DNA of 64,000 nt from CAWEYO01 sp963813315 (GCA_963813315.1 CAWEYO010000010.1:32531-96530); one strand, 5' to 3'. Shown: positions 37,144 through 46,676, numbered from the stretch's first letter. Notes: a model not told the origin generated them from the sequence alone. Numbers and translations: made by a program.

Positions 37144-37649
37144 GCATGATGTCGATACGCGCAGCGACTGCCAAGGACCGCGCGGCCATTCGCCTCGTTG
37201 AGGAGCAGGCGTTCGGCCAACAGGCGGAGGCCAGGCTTGTCGAGGCAATTGTTGCCGCCGGCGAAGGGGTTGTCGAACTGGTTGCCGAGGATGAGGGCCA
37301 AGTGGTCGGCCACATCCTCTTTTCACGGCTTTTCGTCGATGCCGGCCCCCAGCGGTTTGCTGCGGTTGCGCTGGCGCCGCTTGCGGTGGAACCTTCCTTC
37401 CACGGCACGGGCATCGGCGGCGCGTTAGTCCGTGAGGCGCATGTGAGGCTCGCGGAGGCGGGCGAAAAACTGTCCGTGGTGGTCGGCGAGCCGGCGTACT
37501 ATGGACGTTTCGGCTATACGCATCAACGCGCAGCGAAGTTCGAGAGCGACTACCAGGGCGAAGCGCTCCAGGCGCTCGCCTGGGGCGAAGCGCCGGAAAG
37601 GGGGCGGCTTGTCTATGCTTCCGCCTTCGGCTCATCGCTGGTTGGCTAG
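37140..37649 (+). CDS. GNAT-family N-acetyltransferase
   Basis: This 169-residue protein has the acetyl-CoA loop in LAVEPSFHGTGIGGALVREA. It starts in the ATGA overlap with the fmt stop and is followed by truA after 6 bp, so it belongs to the def-fmt-truA transcript. Its acceptor substrate is unknown. Confidence 0.88.
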   Translation: MSMMSIRAATAKDRAAIRLVEEQAFGQQAEARLVEAIVAAGEGVVELVAEDEGQVVGHILFSRLFVDAGPQRFAAVALAPLAVEPSFHGTGIGGALVREAHVRLAEAGEKLSVVVGEPAYYGRFGYTHQRAAKFESDYQGEALQALAWGEAPERGRLVYASAFGSSLVG

Positions 37650-37655
37650 GTCTGA

Positions 37656-38399
37656 ATGCCGCGCTATCGACTCGATATCGAATATGACGGCAGCGCCTAT
37701 GCCGGCTGGCAATGGCAAGCCGGCCAGCCGTCGGTCCAGGCGGCGATCGAGCAGGCATTCCTGCGCTTTTGCGGCGAGGAGATCTCGGTTCGCGGCGCCG
37801 GACGCACCGACGCCGGCGTGCACGCCACCGGGCAGGTAGCGCATGTGGACCTCGGCCGGGACTGGCCGGCCGATACGGTGCGCGATGCAGTGAACGCCCA
37901 TCTGCAACTGGCGAAGGATGCCGTTGCGATCCTTAGGGCTTCCCTGGTTTCCCAGGACTTCGATGCGCGGTTTTCGGCGATTGGCCGCCACTATCTCTAT
38001 CGCATCGTCAATCGCCGCGCGCCGCTTACGCTGGCGCGGAAGAAGGCATGGTGGGTGCCGAAGTTGCTCGACGCGGCGGCAATGCACGAGGCGGCGCAGA
38101 CGCTGGTCGGCAAGCACGATTTCACGACCTTCCGTTCGACGCAGTGTCAGGCGCAGAGCCCCGTGAAAACGCTCGACCGGCTGGTCGTGACGCGTTGCGG
38201 CGACGCGGTCGAAATTCGGGCCTCGGCGCGGTCATTCCTGCACAATCAGGTCCGCTCGATGGTCGGTTCGCTGAAACGGGTCGGCGAAGGCGGCTGGACG
38301 GCTGGCGACATCAAGGCTGCGCTGGAGGCGCGGGATCGGGCCGCGTGCGGTCAGGTGGCGCCACCGGACGGGCTTTACCTCGTCAAGGTGGATTATTGA
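37656..38399 (+). CDS. truA: tRNA pseudouridine(38-40) synthase
   Basis: This 247-residue protein has the catalytic aspartate in RGAGRTDAGVHATGQ and the C-terminal FLHNQVRSMVG block. It modifies positions 38-40 of tRNA anticodon stems. It is the last gene of the def operon, with a family B palindrome immediately after the stop. Confidence 0.96.
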   Translation: MPRYRLDIEYDGSAYAGWQWQAGQPSVQAAIEQAFLRFCGEEISVRGAGRTDAGVHATGQVAHVDLGRDWPADTVRDAVNAHLQLAKDAVAILRASLVSQDFDARFSAIGRHYLYRIVNRRAPLTLARKKAWWVPKLLDAAAMHEAAQTLVGKHDFTTFRSTQCQAQSPVKTLDRLVVTRCGDAVEIRASARSFLHNQVRSMVGSLKRVGEGGWTAGDIKAALEARDRAACGQVAPPDGLYLVKVDY

Positions 38400-38401
38400 T
38401 T

Positions 38402-38505
38402 TACCGCATAGGCCCGAAAATCGGAATCGATTTTCGGAAAGCGATGCGGCGGTTCAAAGTGCTACAGCGTCCTTTGCGCGTCCGAAGGGACGCGCGGCGC
38501 TGTAG
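38402..38505. repeat. Family B palindromic element, single unit
   Basis: One 104-bp unit with CCGAAAATCGGAATCGATTT and the TACAGCGTCC...GCGGCGCTGTAG palindrome lies between truA and the convergent membrane-protein gene. It may terminate both transcripts. Confidence 0.8.
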
Positions 38506-38522
38506 AGTGATGCCGGCCACTG

Positions 38523-39116
38523 CTACTTCGTTCCCAATCCCAAGACAGCTTGCAGCGCAAGCAGCACCGCCAAAGAGGCAATGAACATGGCGGCAAAGAC
38601 GGCGGAGCCGATGACCGCACCCTTGCCGATGGCGGCGTTCGTCAGGCGCCACGAAAGCACCATCGACGCCAGGAAGAGGAGCAGCGAAACGGCGCTGGCC
38701 AAGTCCTCGGCACCCGGTGCAAAGAGCCTGAGCAGAGCTGACGGCAGCATGAGCCACACGATCAGCGCCGAACCCCAGTTGGTTGCGACCACATAGTGGA
38801 CAACGCGGTCGCCGATGCCAGCCGGGCGCGCAGCTAGCGCCAGCGCGCCAAGCGGCAGGACCCAGGCGCCGAGATCGACCATGGCAAGGCGAAGCAGGAT
38901 GAACAGCCGGCCGCCCGCAATGTCGGAAGCCTGGCTGACATCGTTTGCGACGGCGATCCAGCTTGCGGCCAGCGCGGGAAGCGCGATTATGATCGCGAAG
39001 AACGAGTTCCAGAATCCGTCGGCCGATATGTCGAGCAGCCGTAGGCCGTCCGGTTTGCCCATCATCATACGCCAGGCGCCGGTCAGATACTGCTGGATGT
39101 CCTCGGCAGGAGGCAT
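38523..39116 (-). CDS. Conserved membrane protein of unknown function
   Basis: This 197-residue protein has about five hydrophobic segments, including FFAIIIALPALAASWIAVAN and AVSLLLFLASMVLSW. It starts 9 bp after dapE on the same strand. I recall the same neighbour next to dapE in other rhizobia, but no function. Confidence 0.75.
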   Translation of the reverse strand: MPPAEDIQQYLTGAWRMMMGKPDGLRLLDISADGFWNSFFAIIIALPALAASWIAVANDVSQASDIAGGRLFILLRLAMVDLGAWVLPLGALALAARPAGIGDRVVHYVVATNWGSALIVWLMLPSALLRLFAPGAEDLASAVSLLLFLASMVLSWRLTNAAIGKGAVIGSAVFAAMFIASLAVLLALQAVLGLGTK

Positions 39117-39124
39117 GGCGTCAC

Positions 39125-40312
39125 TCAGCCGAACCAGTCTTCCAGAAAACGCTGGTAGATTTGCGTCAGCGTTTCAAGGTCGGAGAGCCTGACGCTTTCG
39201 TCAACCATGTGCATGGTTTTGCCTACCAGGCCGAACTCGACGACCGGGCAGTAGTCCTTGATGAAGCGTGCATCGGAGGTCCCGCCCGATGTCGAGAGCA
39301 CCGGCTCCCTTCCGGTGACGGCCTTGACCGAACCGCTCAAAGTCCGGATCAGCCGGTCGTTGCGGGTGAGGAAGACGGGGCTCGGCCTGCCGCGCCACAC
39401 GAGTTCGAATTCGACCGGCTCCTTGCGGCCCGGACGGAACTTGCGCCGGGCCGCCGCGCGGTCGAGACGGTTGTGGATTTCGGCCTGGATCGTTTCGGCC
39501 GTCCAGGTATCGTTGAAGCGGATGTTGAACGTGGCGGCGGCCTTCGCCGCGATGACGTTCGTCGCCGGGTTGCCCACGTCGATCGACGTCACCTCGAGGT
39601 TGGAAGGCTGGAAATCCGCCGTGCCCTCGTCGAATGCCGGTGAAAGTAGCGCCTCGACAAGCGTGACGATGCCGCGCACCGGATTGTCGGCCAGATGCGG
39701 ATAGGCCGCGTGGCCCTGACGGCCGTTCACCGTGATCACACCTGAGAGCGAGCCGCGGCGGCCGATTTTGATCATGTCGCCAAGGCGCTCGGGATTCGTT
39801 GGCTCCCCGACAAGCGAGGCGTCCCACTTTTCGCCCGCCGCCGCCGCCCATTGAAGGAGCTTCACGGTCCCGTTGATGGCGGGACCCTCCTCATCGCCGG
39901 TAATCGTCAGCGATACGGAACCCTTCGGAGCACCGTTTGTCTCGACATGCCGTGCGACAGCGGCGACAAAACAAGCGATGCCGCCCTTCATGTCGACCGC
40001 TCCGCGGCCGAACATCTGCCCATCTGCGATCTCGGCGTCGAAAGGGGGATGCGTCCAGGCGTCTTCGTCGCCCGCCGGCACGACATCGGTATGGCCGGCG
40101 AACATCAGGTGCGGTCCGTCGCCGGAGAGGCGGGCATAGAGGTTCTCGATGCTCGGCGTACCGTCCGCGGAGAAGCTCGGTCGCCGGACAGAAAAGCCCA
40201 TCGGCTTCAACATGCTCTCAAGCGCCGTCAGCGCGCCGCCCTCCGCCGGCGTGACCGAGGGACAGCGGAGCAGTATCGCAAGATTGGCGGCGGGATCGGT
40301 GGGCAGACTCAT
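39125..40312 (-). CDS. dapE: Succinyl-diaminopimelate desuccinylase
   Basis: This 395-residue M20 peptidase-family protein has metal-binding motifs FAGHTDVVPAGD, GRGAVDMKGGIA and ITGDEEGPAINGT. It releases succinate from N-succinyl-LL-diaminopimelate in lysine and cell-wall precursor synthesis. dapD lies upstream on the same strand, separated by a DUF805 gene and a repeat. Confidence 0.95.
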   Translation of the reverse strand: MSLPTDPAANLAILLRCPSVTPAEGGALTALESMLKPMGFSVRRPSFSADGTPSIENLYARLSGDGPHLMFAGHTDVVPAGDEDAWTHPPFDAEIADGQMFGRGAVDMKGGIACFVAAVARHVETNGAPKGSVSLTITGDEEGPAINGTVKLLQWAAAAGEKWDASLVGEPTNPERLGDMIKIGRRGSLSGVITVNGRQGHAAYPHLADNPVRGIVTLVEALLSPAFDEGTADFQPSNLEVTSIDVGNPATNVIAAKAAATFNIRFNDTWTAETIQAEIHNRLDRAAARRKFRPGRKEPVEFELVWRGRPSPVFLTRNDRLIRTLSGSVKAVTGREPVLSTSGGTSDARFIKDYCPVVEFGLVGKTMHMVDESVRLSDLETLTQIYQRFLEDWFG

Positions 40313-40324
40313 GATGCCGAGGCT

Positions 40325-40475
40325 TAGCGCATCGGCCCGAAAATCGGAATCGATTTTCGGAAAGCACGATGCGGAGATTAAAAAGAGCTACAGCGTCCTT
40401 TGCGCGTCAGAAAGGACGCGCGGCGCTGTAGCATCGGCCCGAAAATCGGAATCGATTTTCGGAAAGCACGATGCG
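40325..40475. repeat. Family B palindromic element, 1.5 units
   Basis: The GCATCGGCCCGAAAATCGG palindrome recurs at 40329 and 40431, about 102 bp apart, with one TACAGCGTCC...GCGCTGTA palindrome between them. It lies between dapE and the DUF805 gene. Confidence 0.8.
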
Positions 40476-40510
40476 TGAGATTCCGGAGGTTTCCGGCGAC
40501 CCGGCGATGC

Positions 40511-40882
40511 TTACGAGTGGGCCCGGCCGGCGGGTGGCTCGTTGACCTTGTCGCCATACCGGTTCGGTGCCGGATCGCCGGGGAAGAGGCAGAGTATGAG
40601 GAACGCTGCAATCGAGATGACGGGAATGAACAGCGAAACTGCCAGAATGCCCGGCTTTCCAAAGTCATGAAGACGCTTGACGGCGAGCGCCACGTTGCAC
40701 CAGAGCGATGCCAGGAAAATGAGGCCGAAAACACTCGCCCACATCTGGCCCCCGGCGCTTTCCTCGGGCACAAGCATAAGCCGGTAGAGCGGGAACGCCT
40801 GCGCGATCGCCAGAAGCAGCCCGGCGAGAAAATAGGCGGCGCGACTGACGCGGCCGGAGAAGTCCGAAAAAGAGCCAGGCAA
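40511..40882 (-). CDS. DUF805-family small membrane protein
   Basis: This 123-residue protein has four hydrophobic segments and the DUF805 signature (LAVKRLHDFGKPGIL). The start is TTG at 40882, giving MPGSFSDFSGRVSRAAYF, typical of the family's FxGRxsRxxY opening. It lies 24 bp after dapD. Function unknown. Confidence 0.85.
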   Translation of the reverse strand: MPGSFSDFSGRVSRAAYFLAGLLLAIAQAFPLYRLMLVPEESAGGQMWASVFGLIFLASLWCNVALAVKRLHDFGKPGILAVSLFIPVISIAAFLILCLFPGDPAPNRYGDKVNEPPAGRAHS

Positions 40883-40906
40883 GTTGCGATCGGTCAGGCA
40901 AGGGAA

Positions 40907-41761
40907 TCAATCTCTGAGAAGTTCGTTGATCGAGGTTTTGGAACGGGTTTTCTCGTCAACGCGCTTCACGATGACGGCGCAATAGAGGCTCGGGCCAGGC
41001 GCGCCGTTGGGGAGAGGCTTGCCCGGCATGGAGCCGGCAACGACCACGGAGTTTGCCGGAACTTCGCCGTAGAAAACTTCGCCTGTGGCGCGATCGACGA
41101 TCCTGGTCGACTGGCCGATAAAGACGCCCATGCCCAGCACCGAGCCTTCACGCACGATGCAGCCTTCGACGACTTCCGAGCGCGCGCCGATGAAGCAGTT
41201 GTCCTCGATGATGGTCGGGCCGGCCTGCATGGGCTCCAGCACGCCGCCAATGCCGACACCGCCCGAAAGATGCACGTTCCTGCCGATCTGGGCGCAAGAC
41301 CCGACCGATGCCCAGGTATCGACCATGGTGCCGCTGTCGACATAGGCGCCGAGGTTGACGAAGGACGGCATCAGCACGACGCCCGGCGCTATATAGGCCG
41401 AACGGCGGACGATCGAGGACGGCACGGCGCGAAACCCGGCCTTTTCGAACTCGTTGGCGCTCCAGCCATCGAATTTCGACGGCACCTTGTCCCACCAGAC
41501 GGCTTCTCCGGGACCACCCTTGATGATCTCCATCGGATTGAGCCGGAAAGACAGGATTACAGCCTTCTTCAGCCACTGGTTCACCTGCCATTTGCCGTCG
41601 GCCAGGCGTTCGGCGACCCGCGCCTGACCCCGGTCGAGCAGGTCGAGAGCGGTCTCTACCGCCTCGCGCACTTCGCCGCGCGTTCCTACCGAAATGCCTT
41701 CGCGTTCCTCGAAAGCCTTCTCCAGCGTTCTTTCGAGGCTGGCAAGATCGGTCTTCGGCAT
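40907..41761 (-). CDS. dapD: Tetrahydrodipicolinate N-succinyltransferase
   Basis: This 284-residue trimeric acyltransferase has a left-handed beta-helix of hexapeptide repeats (about residues 110-240; for example AYIAPGVVLMPSFVNLGAY). It succinylates tetrahydrodipicolinate, two steps before DapE in the same pathway. Confidence 0.96.
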   Translation of the reverse strand: MPKTDLASLERTLEKAFEEREGISVGTRGEVREAVETALDLLDRGQARVAERLADGKWQVNQWLKKAVILSFRLNPMEIIKGGPGEAVWWDKVPSKFDGWSANEFEKAGFRAVPSSIVRRSAYIAPGVVLMPSFVNLGAYVDSGTMVDTWASVGSCAQIGRNVHLSGGVGIGGVLEPMQAGPTIIEDNCFIGARSEVVEGCIVREGSVLGMGVFIGQSTRIVDRATGEVFYGEVPANSVVVAGSMPGKPLPNGAPGPSLYCAVIVKRVDEKTRSKTSINELLRD

Positions 41762-41907
41762 GGCAAAGCTCCGCTACACGTGCTGTTAAGGGGTGGGGTT
41801 TTAGCCTGTAGAAAAGTTGCGCGGACCCTATGTCATGGTTTAGCGAGGGTCAATCGCAGCATGCGTCATGGTTCGGCGCGTGGGACAGTATCGGATGGGC
41901 CGCAAGA

Positions 41908-42747
41908 ATGAACCCCATGGAAATAGCAGGCTGGTCTCCACTTCCGCATTCGGACGAGGATCTGCAACGAGCGAGAAAGGCACCTGATACGCCGCAGACT
42001 CGGGCACCCACGTACCGGCTGGCCTGGACCGACGAAGAGTTCATGACCCAGCGCGAATTGCGCGCGGTGCGGCTGCAACTTGAACTGCTGAAGCCGGAGA
42101 TGATCCTGGCGGAGCGCGGCATCCGCTCGACGGTGGTGATGTTCGGCGGCGCGCGCATTCCCGAACCGGGCGGCGAGGCGTGGGCGGCAAAGGACGAACG
42201 GCAGAAGCGCAACCTCGAGGAAAACAGCAAATATTACGAGGAAGCGCGGAAGTTCGCCCGACTGTGCTCGCAACAGTCGGCCGCCTCCTACTACCGCGAA
42301 TACGTGGTGGTGACGGGCGGCGGGCCGGGCGTGATGGAAGCGGGCAATCGCGGCGCCGCTGACGTCGGCGCTCCCTCGATCGGCTTTAACATCGTTTTGC
42401 CGCATGAGCAGGCGCCCAACGCCTATGTGACGCCGGAGCTCTGCTTCAACTTCCACTATTTCGCGATCCGCAAGATGCATTTCGTGATGCGCGCGAAGGC
42501 TGTCGCCGTCTTTCCGGGCGGCTTCGGCACGATGGACGAATTTTTCGAAACGCTGACGCTGATCCAGACCGGCCGCATGGAACGGGTGCCGATCATCCTG
42601 TTCGGCAAGGCATTCTGGGACAAGGCGATCAATCTCGACTTCCTTGCCGAGCAAGGGACGATTTCGCCCGGCGACCAGGACATCATCGATTTTGCTGAAA
42701 CGGCAGATGAGGCGTGGGGCATTATCAGCCGGTTCTATAGCCTTTAG
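41908..42747 (+). CDS. LOG-family protein (TIGR00730-like, nucleotide 5'-monophosphate nucleosidase)
   Basis: About 279 residues from MNPMEIAGWSPLPHSDEDL. The family motifs VVTGGGPGVMEAGNRGA and PGGFGTMDEFFE are present. LOG proteins release the base from nucleotide 5'-monophosphates, and some make cytokinins. Here a housekeeping nucleosidase is as likely. An ATG at 41830 gives a 26-residue longer form, less like homologues. Ends TAG. Confidence 0.87.
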   Translation: MNPMEIAGWSPLPHSDEDLQRARKAPDTPQTRAPTYRLAWTDEEFMTQRELRAVRLQLELLKPEMILAERGIRSTVVMFGGARIPEPGGEAWAAKDERQKRNLEENSKYYEEARKFARLCSQQSAASYYREYVVVTGGGPGVMEAGNRGAADVGAPSIGFNIVLPHEQAPNAYVTPELCFNFHYFAIRKMHFVMRAKAVAVFPGGFGTMDEFFETLTLIQTGRMERVPIILFGKAFWDKAINLDFLAEQGTISPGDQDIIDFAETADEAWGIISRFYSL

Positions 42748-42748
42748 A

Positions 42749-43471
42749 CTAGAGCGGCGCATCCTGGGCGCCAGCCGGCACCAGAGCAGACAGGAAAGCC
42801 GCCAGATCGTCGGTGACGAAATCCACGGCGTCGTCGAATTTGGGATCCCGCTCCCAGATTTCCGAGAATGTCGGCTCGAAATTGTTGGGCACGATGAGCA
42901 CCGTGATCATGCCGAGAGACTTCGGCACTATCAGGTTTCGGGCAAGGTCCTCGAACATCACGGCACTGGGTCCGGCGATGCTGTGGAGCGCCACGAAACG
43001 GTCATAAGTCTCACGCGCCGGCTTGGGCGTCAGGCCCGCCGCCACGATATCGAAAATGTCGTCGAAGTGATCGAGGATGCCGAGCTGGCGCGCGGTTCTC
43101 TCGGCATGACCCCGGTCGCCGTTGGTAAAGATGAACTTGCGGCCGGGAAGCACCTTGATCGCATCGCCCAGCGCCGGATCGGGGTTGAGCCAGGAATAGT
43201 CGATATCGTGAACCTTGTTCAGGAAATCATCGGGATCAATACAATGGCGCTCCATCAGGCCGTTGAGCGTGGTGCCGTATTCGAGATAGAGTTCCTTTTG
43301 CAGTTTGCGCGCCTCTTCGCGCGGCAATTGCAGCAGTTCCGACACATAGGCCGTCATCTTAAGGTCGATCTGCGAGAACAGATTCGACTTATGCGGGTAG
43401 AGTGTGTTATCAAGATCGAACACCCAGTCGGTTACGTGGGTGAAACGGGCGGGATCGACGTGTTGTGCCAT
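42749..43471 (-). CDS. HAD-family pyrimidine 5'-nucleotidase
   Basis: This 240-residue protein begins MAQHVDPARFTHVTDWVFDL. The HAD motifs are DLDNTLYP (motif I), FTNGDRGHAE (motif II), the Lys in GLTPKPARETYD and FEDLARNL (motif IV). This matches SDT1-like pyrimidine 5'-nucleotidases. The TAG stop lies in a CTAGAGCGGCG repeat end. It converges with the LOG gene with a 1-bp gap. Confidence 0.87.
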   Translation of the reverse strand: MAQHVDPARFTHVTDWVFDLDNTLYPHKSNLFSQIDLKMTAYVSELLQLPREEARKLQKELYLEYGTTLNGLMERHCIDPDDFLNKVHDIDYSWLNPDPALGDAIKVLPGRKFIFTNGDRGHAERTARQLGILDHFDDIFDIVAAGLTPKPARETYDRFVALHSIAGPSAVMFEDLARNLIVPKSLGMITVLIVPNNFEPTFSEIWERDPKFDDAVDFVTDDLAAFLSALVPAGAQDAPL

Positions 43472-43627
43472 GATGCTCTTATCGCACGTAACAAAGCGAT
43501 TTGAACCACGCGCGGGTAACATTTGATTCTTTCCGGAAAATTGACGGCGGCTTGCGAATTTGGCCGCCCTTGAAAGGAGACGCTGAGGTTCTACGCGCGG
43601 GGTCTGCGCGACGGTGCGGGGGTGCAC

Positions 43628-44383
43628 ATGAAACGTATTGTTCTGGGCTCGGCTTTCGTTGCCCTTTGTTCTATCGCGGCATCTATCCTGATAGCCGCAA
43701 GCATTCTGCCGGCGTTTGGGGGGGCTGTGGGCGTCAACGGCTGGCTTACCTCCACGCTTTGTTCATTGGTGATTGCCGGCCCGAGCAGCGCTTATACCTT
43801 CTGGCAGAAGGAACGGCTCGCGCTGACATATGCGAAGTTGCGGACAGCACATGCCGAACTTGCAGACGCGCATCGGAAGCTCAAGGAGAAGTCGCGCCAC
43901 GACGACATGACCGGTCTACTCAACCGGGAAAGTTTCTTTGCAGTCCTCGATGGCACGCGCGGCAAGGTCGACCGCGGTGCACTGCTGATCATCGACGCGG
44001 ACCATTTCAAGAAAATCAACGACAGCTACGGCCACCCGACCGGTGACGGCGCATTGCTGGAAATTGCCGCAGCCATTCGCCGGGGTGTCCGCAAGGGTGA
44101 CATCCTCGGACGCATCGGCGGTGAGGAGTTCGCCGCACTTCTGGACGGCGCGTCGGACGTCGAAGCCCGACATGTCGCCGAGCGCATCAGGCGAGAGGTG
44201 GAATTGACCCCCTTCCGGCCCGACGAAAACGCGATCCCCCTGACGGTTTCTATCGGCGGCACGAAATGCGAAAGCGGCGCATCCGTGTCCGATCTGATGC
44301 GTGCCGCGGACCGGCGGCTCTACGAGGCCAAACAGCGCGGCCGCAACCTGGCGATCCTGGAACCTGTGCACGCGGCAGCGTAA
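43628..44383 (+). CDS. Membrane-bound GGDEF diguanylate cyclase
   Basis: This 251-residue protein has two N-terminal membrane helices (about residues 4-26 and 33-55), a short coiled coil and a GGDEF domain. The active site is GGEEF and the metal-binding segment is IIDADHFKKINDSYGH. An RKGD inhibitory site lies five residues before GGEEF, so product inhibition by c-di-GMP is expected. No EAL domain or sensory domain was seen. Confidence 0.92.
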   Translation: MKRIVLGSAFVALCSIAASILIAASILPAFGGAVGVNGWLTSTLCSLVIAGPSSAYTFWQKERLALTYAKLRTAHAELADAHRKLKEKSRHDDMTGLLNRESFFAVLDGTRGKVDRGALLIIDADHFKKINDSYGHPTGDGALLEIAAAIRRGVRKGDILGRIGGEEFAALLDGASDVEARHVAERIRREVELTPFRPDENAIPLTVSIGGTKCESGASVSDLMRAADRRLYEAKQRGRNLAILEPVHAAA

Positions 44384-44497
44384 GGCGATGAGGATCGCGG
44401 CCCCCTAGAATGAGGCGGTTAGCAGGATTTGGAGCGCGTCCATATGACCGCTCCTCAAGTGCCAATGAAATCCATCGACGCGGCGGTGCTCTATATT

Positions 44498-44529
44498 GCC
44501 CCCCTCTGTCCGGCAGGGCAGAAGGGGGC
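44498..44529. repeat. Short palindrome in the 44384-44687 gap
   Basis: GCCCCCCTCTG and CAGAAGGGGGC pair around TCCGGCAGGG. The rest of this roughly 300-bp gap between the cyclase and the transporter shows no gene. The hairpin lacks a T-run, so it is not a convincing terminator. Confidence 0.5.
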
Positions 44530-44687
44530 GCGCGAAGAAATGCCCGTGTTCGCAATTCCGCGCCAACCTCATCAGCTGCGAGCCGAATGAGCCGTCGGTT
44601 CCTAACTGTTGCACTCCGCAAAAAATGATGGCTTACACGCGGGAAGATCGCTTCCATTTCGTGGTGGCGCCGCTGGACCTATCCCGC

Positions 44688-45593
44688 ATGGAACTCTGGA
44701 TACCGATCACCATCGCCGCGGCATTCCTGCAGAATCTGCGCTCGGCAATGCAGAAGCACCTGAAAGGGGTGATGGGCACCACCGGCGCGACTTTCGTACG
44801 GTTCGGCTTCGGCTTTCCGTTCGCGCTTGCCTTTGTCTGGGTGTTGAACGGCCTGGCCGGCTATGAGCTTCCGGGCCTTAACGCCGTGTTTTTCGCTTGG
44901 GCCGTACTTGGCGGTCTGGCGCAGATCGTGGCGACCTTCCTGCTTGTCCATCTGTTCTCGTTCCGCAATTTTGCGGTCGGCACAGCCTATTCCCGCACCG
45001 AGCCGGCGCAGGCCGCGATCTTCGGCCTAATGTTCCTCGGTGAAAAGGTCACGTTCGGCGTCATCGCCGCGATTGCCACCAGCGTGTTCGGCGTGATGCT
45101 GATTTCGGTCGCGCGAAGCGCGTTCTCGTGGCGAACGCTGCTCACCTCGGTCGGTAGCCGTACAGCCGCGATCGGCCTTGCCTCCGGGACGTTGTTCGGC
45201 GTGGCTGCCGTTGCCTACCGGGCGGCTTCGCTGGCGCTCGGCGGGCCGAACTTCATGATGCAGGCGGCCGTCACGCTTGCCTTCGTCATCGTATTTCAGA
45301 CCGTAACCATGGGCGCCTGGATATTGTGGAAGGACCCGGCCGAGATCAGGTGCATTGCGAAGGCGTGGAAGCCGTCGCTGCTGGTCGGTCTCGCGGGAGC
45401 CTCGGCCTCCTTCGGCTGGTTCATGGCCATGACGCTACAGCAGGCGGCCATCGTGAAGTCGCTGGCGCAGATAGAGATGCTCTTCACTTTCGCATCGTCG
45501 GTCTATTTCTTCCGCGAGCGCATCAACCGGCTGGAAGTGGCCGGCTGCATGCTCATCGTCGGCGGGATATTGATCCTGCTCATCGCAGGCTGA
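44688..45593 (+). CDS. EamA/DMT-superfamily transporter
   Basis: About 301 residues beginning MELWIPITIAAAFLQNLRSA, with about ten predicted helices in two EamA halves (the second from roughly residue 160). Such proteins export or import small metabolites; the substrate cannot be inferred. An in-frame extension to 44496 is possible, but homologues of this type start at the first helix. Confidence 0.85.
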   Translation: MELWIPITIAAAFLQNLRSAMQKHLKGVMGTTGATFVRFGFGFPFALAFVWVLNGLAGYELPGLNAVFFAWAVLGGLAQIVATFLLVHLFSFRNFAVGTAYSRTEPAQAAIFGLMFLGEKVTFGVIAAIATSVFGVMLISVARSAFSWRTLLTSVGSRTAAIGLASGTLFGVAAVAYRAASLALGGPNFMMQAAVTLAFVIVFQTVTMGAWILWKDPAEIRCIAKAWKPSLLVGLAGASASFGWFMAMTLQQAAIVKSLAQIEMLFTFASSVYFFRERINRLEVAGCMLIVGGILILLIAG

Positions 45594-45619
45594 TCTTCGC
45601 GCAGGCATCAACCCGCTTC

Positions 45620-45782
45620 TAGAGCAAGATGAGGTTAGGTCTGGTCATTCTGCCGGAGGAAATTTGCGACAAGGTCGAGGGGTTCGGCGACGGTCGTACC
45701 TGGGTACGGCCGAGCCGAAGCCCGATGAATTTGGCTCGAATTAACCCGGCAGAATGACCAGACCTAACCTCACCTTGCTCTA
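45620..45782. repeat. Dispersed palindromic element, family C, long form (163 bp)
   Basis: TAGAGCAAGATGAGGTTAGG at 45620 and its continuation to CTGCCGG pair almost perfectly with the arm from 45746 to TTGCTCTA at 45782, a stem of about 36 bp. An inner GTACCTGGGTAC hairpin sits near 45695-45710. It lies between the convergent transporter gene and argB, and its end is the argB TAG stop. Confidence 0.88.
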
Positions 45783-46676
45783 AGGTACGATCAGGGTACC
45801 GGCCCCATGCTCGGTGAAAAGCTCGAGCAGCACGGCGTGCGGCGTCTTGCCGTTGAGGATGACCACGCCCTCGACGCCGCGCTCGATTGCTTCGATACAG
45901 GTCTCGACCTTGGGAATCATGCCGCCTGATATCGTGCCCTTCCTGATCAGAGCCTTTGCTTCGGTGACGGACAGCTCGTCGATCAGATTGCCGTCCGCAT
46001 CGAGCACGCCCGGCACGTCGGTCAGGAAAAGCAGGCGCGAGGCCTTCACTGCGCCGGCGATGGCACCAGCGAATGTGTCCGCATTGATGTTGTAGGTGTG
46101 GCCGTCGCGGCCTGGCGCGACCGGTGCCAGCACCGGAATCATCTCGGAATGGGCCAGAAGGTCGAGCAGCGTGCGGTCGATCTCGACCGGCTCGCCGACG
46201 AAGCCAAGATCGAGCACCCGCTCGATATTGGAGTCCGGATCGGTGAGGGTCTTGCGGGCCTTCTCGGCGAAAACCATGTTGCCGTCCTTGCCGCAAAGCC
46301 CGATCGCCCATTCGCCTTCGGCGTTGATGAGCGCGACAATCTGCTTGTTGATCGAGCCGGCGAGCACCATTTCGACGATCTCGACCGTCTTCTCGTCGGT
46401 GACGCGAAGGCCGCCTTCGAATTTCGACTCGATGCCCATCTTGTTAAGCATCGCGCCGATCTGCGGACCACCGCCATGCACGACGATCGGATTGACGCCG
46501 GATTGCTTGAGCAGTGCAACGTCGCGCGCGAAAGCCTTGCCAAGCGCGTTGTCGCCCATGGCATGACCACCGTATTTGACGACCACGGTCTTATTTTCGT
46601 ACCGCTGCATATAGGGGAGTGCAGCGGAGAGAAGGCGCGCCTGCGCTTCGGCGGTCTCAGGAATTTCCGTCGTCAT
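45780..46676 (-). CDS. argB: Acetylglutamate kinase
   Basis: This 298-residue protein starts MTTEIPETAEAQARLLSAAL with AGGGGAC upstream. Motifs VVVKYGGHAMGD and VVHGGGPQIGAML bind ATP and acetylglutamate. It performs the second step of arginine synthesis and is usually regulated by PII, whose modifying enzyme GlnD is also in this window. In many rhizobia argB follows engB; here it is about 3 kb away. Confidence 0.95.
   Translation of the reverse strand: MTTEIPETAEAQARLLSAALPYMQRYENKTVVVKYGGHAMGDNALGKAFARDVALLKQSGVNPIVVHGGGPQIGAMLNKMGIESKFEGGLRVTDEKTVEIVEMVLAGSINKQIVALINAEGEWAIGLCGKDGNMVFAEKARKTLTDPDSNIERVLDLGFVGEPVEIDRTLLDLLAHSEMIPVLAPVAPGRDGHTYNINADTFAGAIAGAVKASRLLFLTDVPGVLDADGNLIDELSVTEAKALIRKGTISGGMIPKVETCIEAIERGVEGVVILNGKTPHAVLLELFTEHGAGTLIVP

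Noticed and set aside
41830..41907. Upstream ATG as the start of the LOG protein
   Set aside because: The extra 26 residues have no similarity to the family as I recall it, and the start at 41908 gives the typical MNPME opening.
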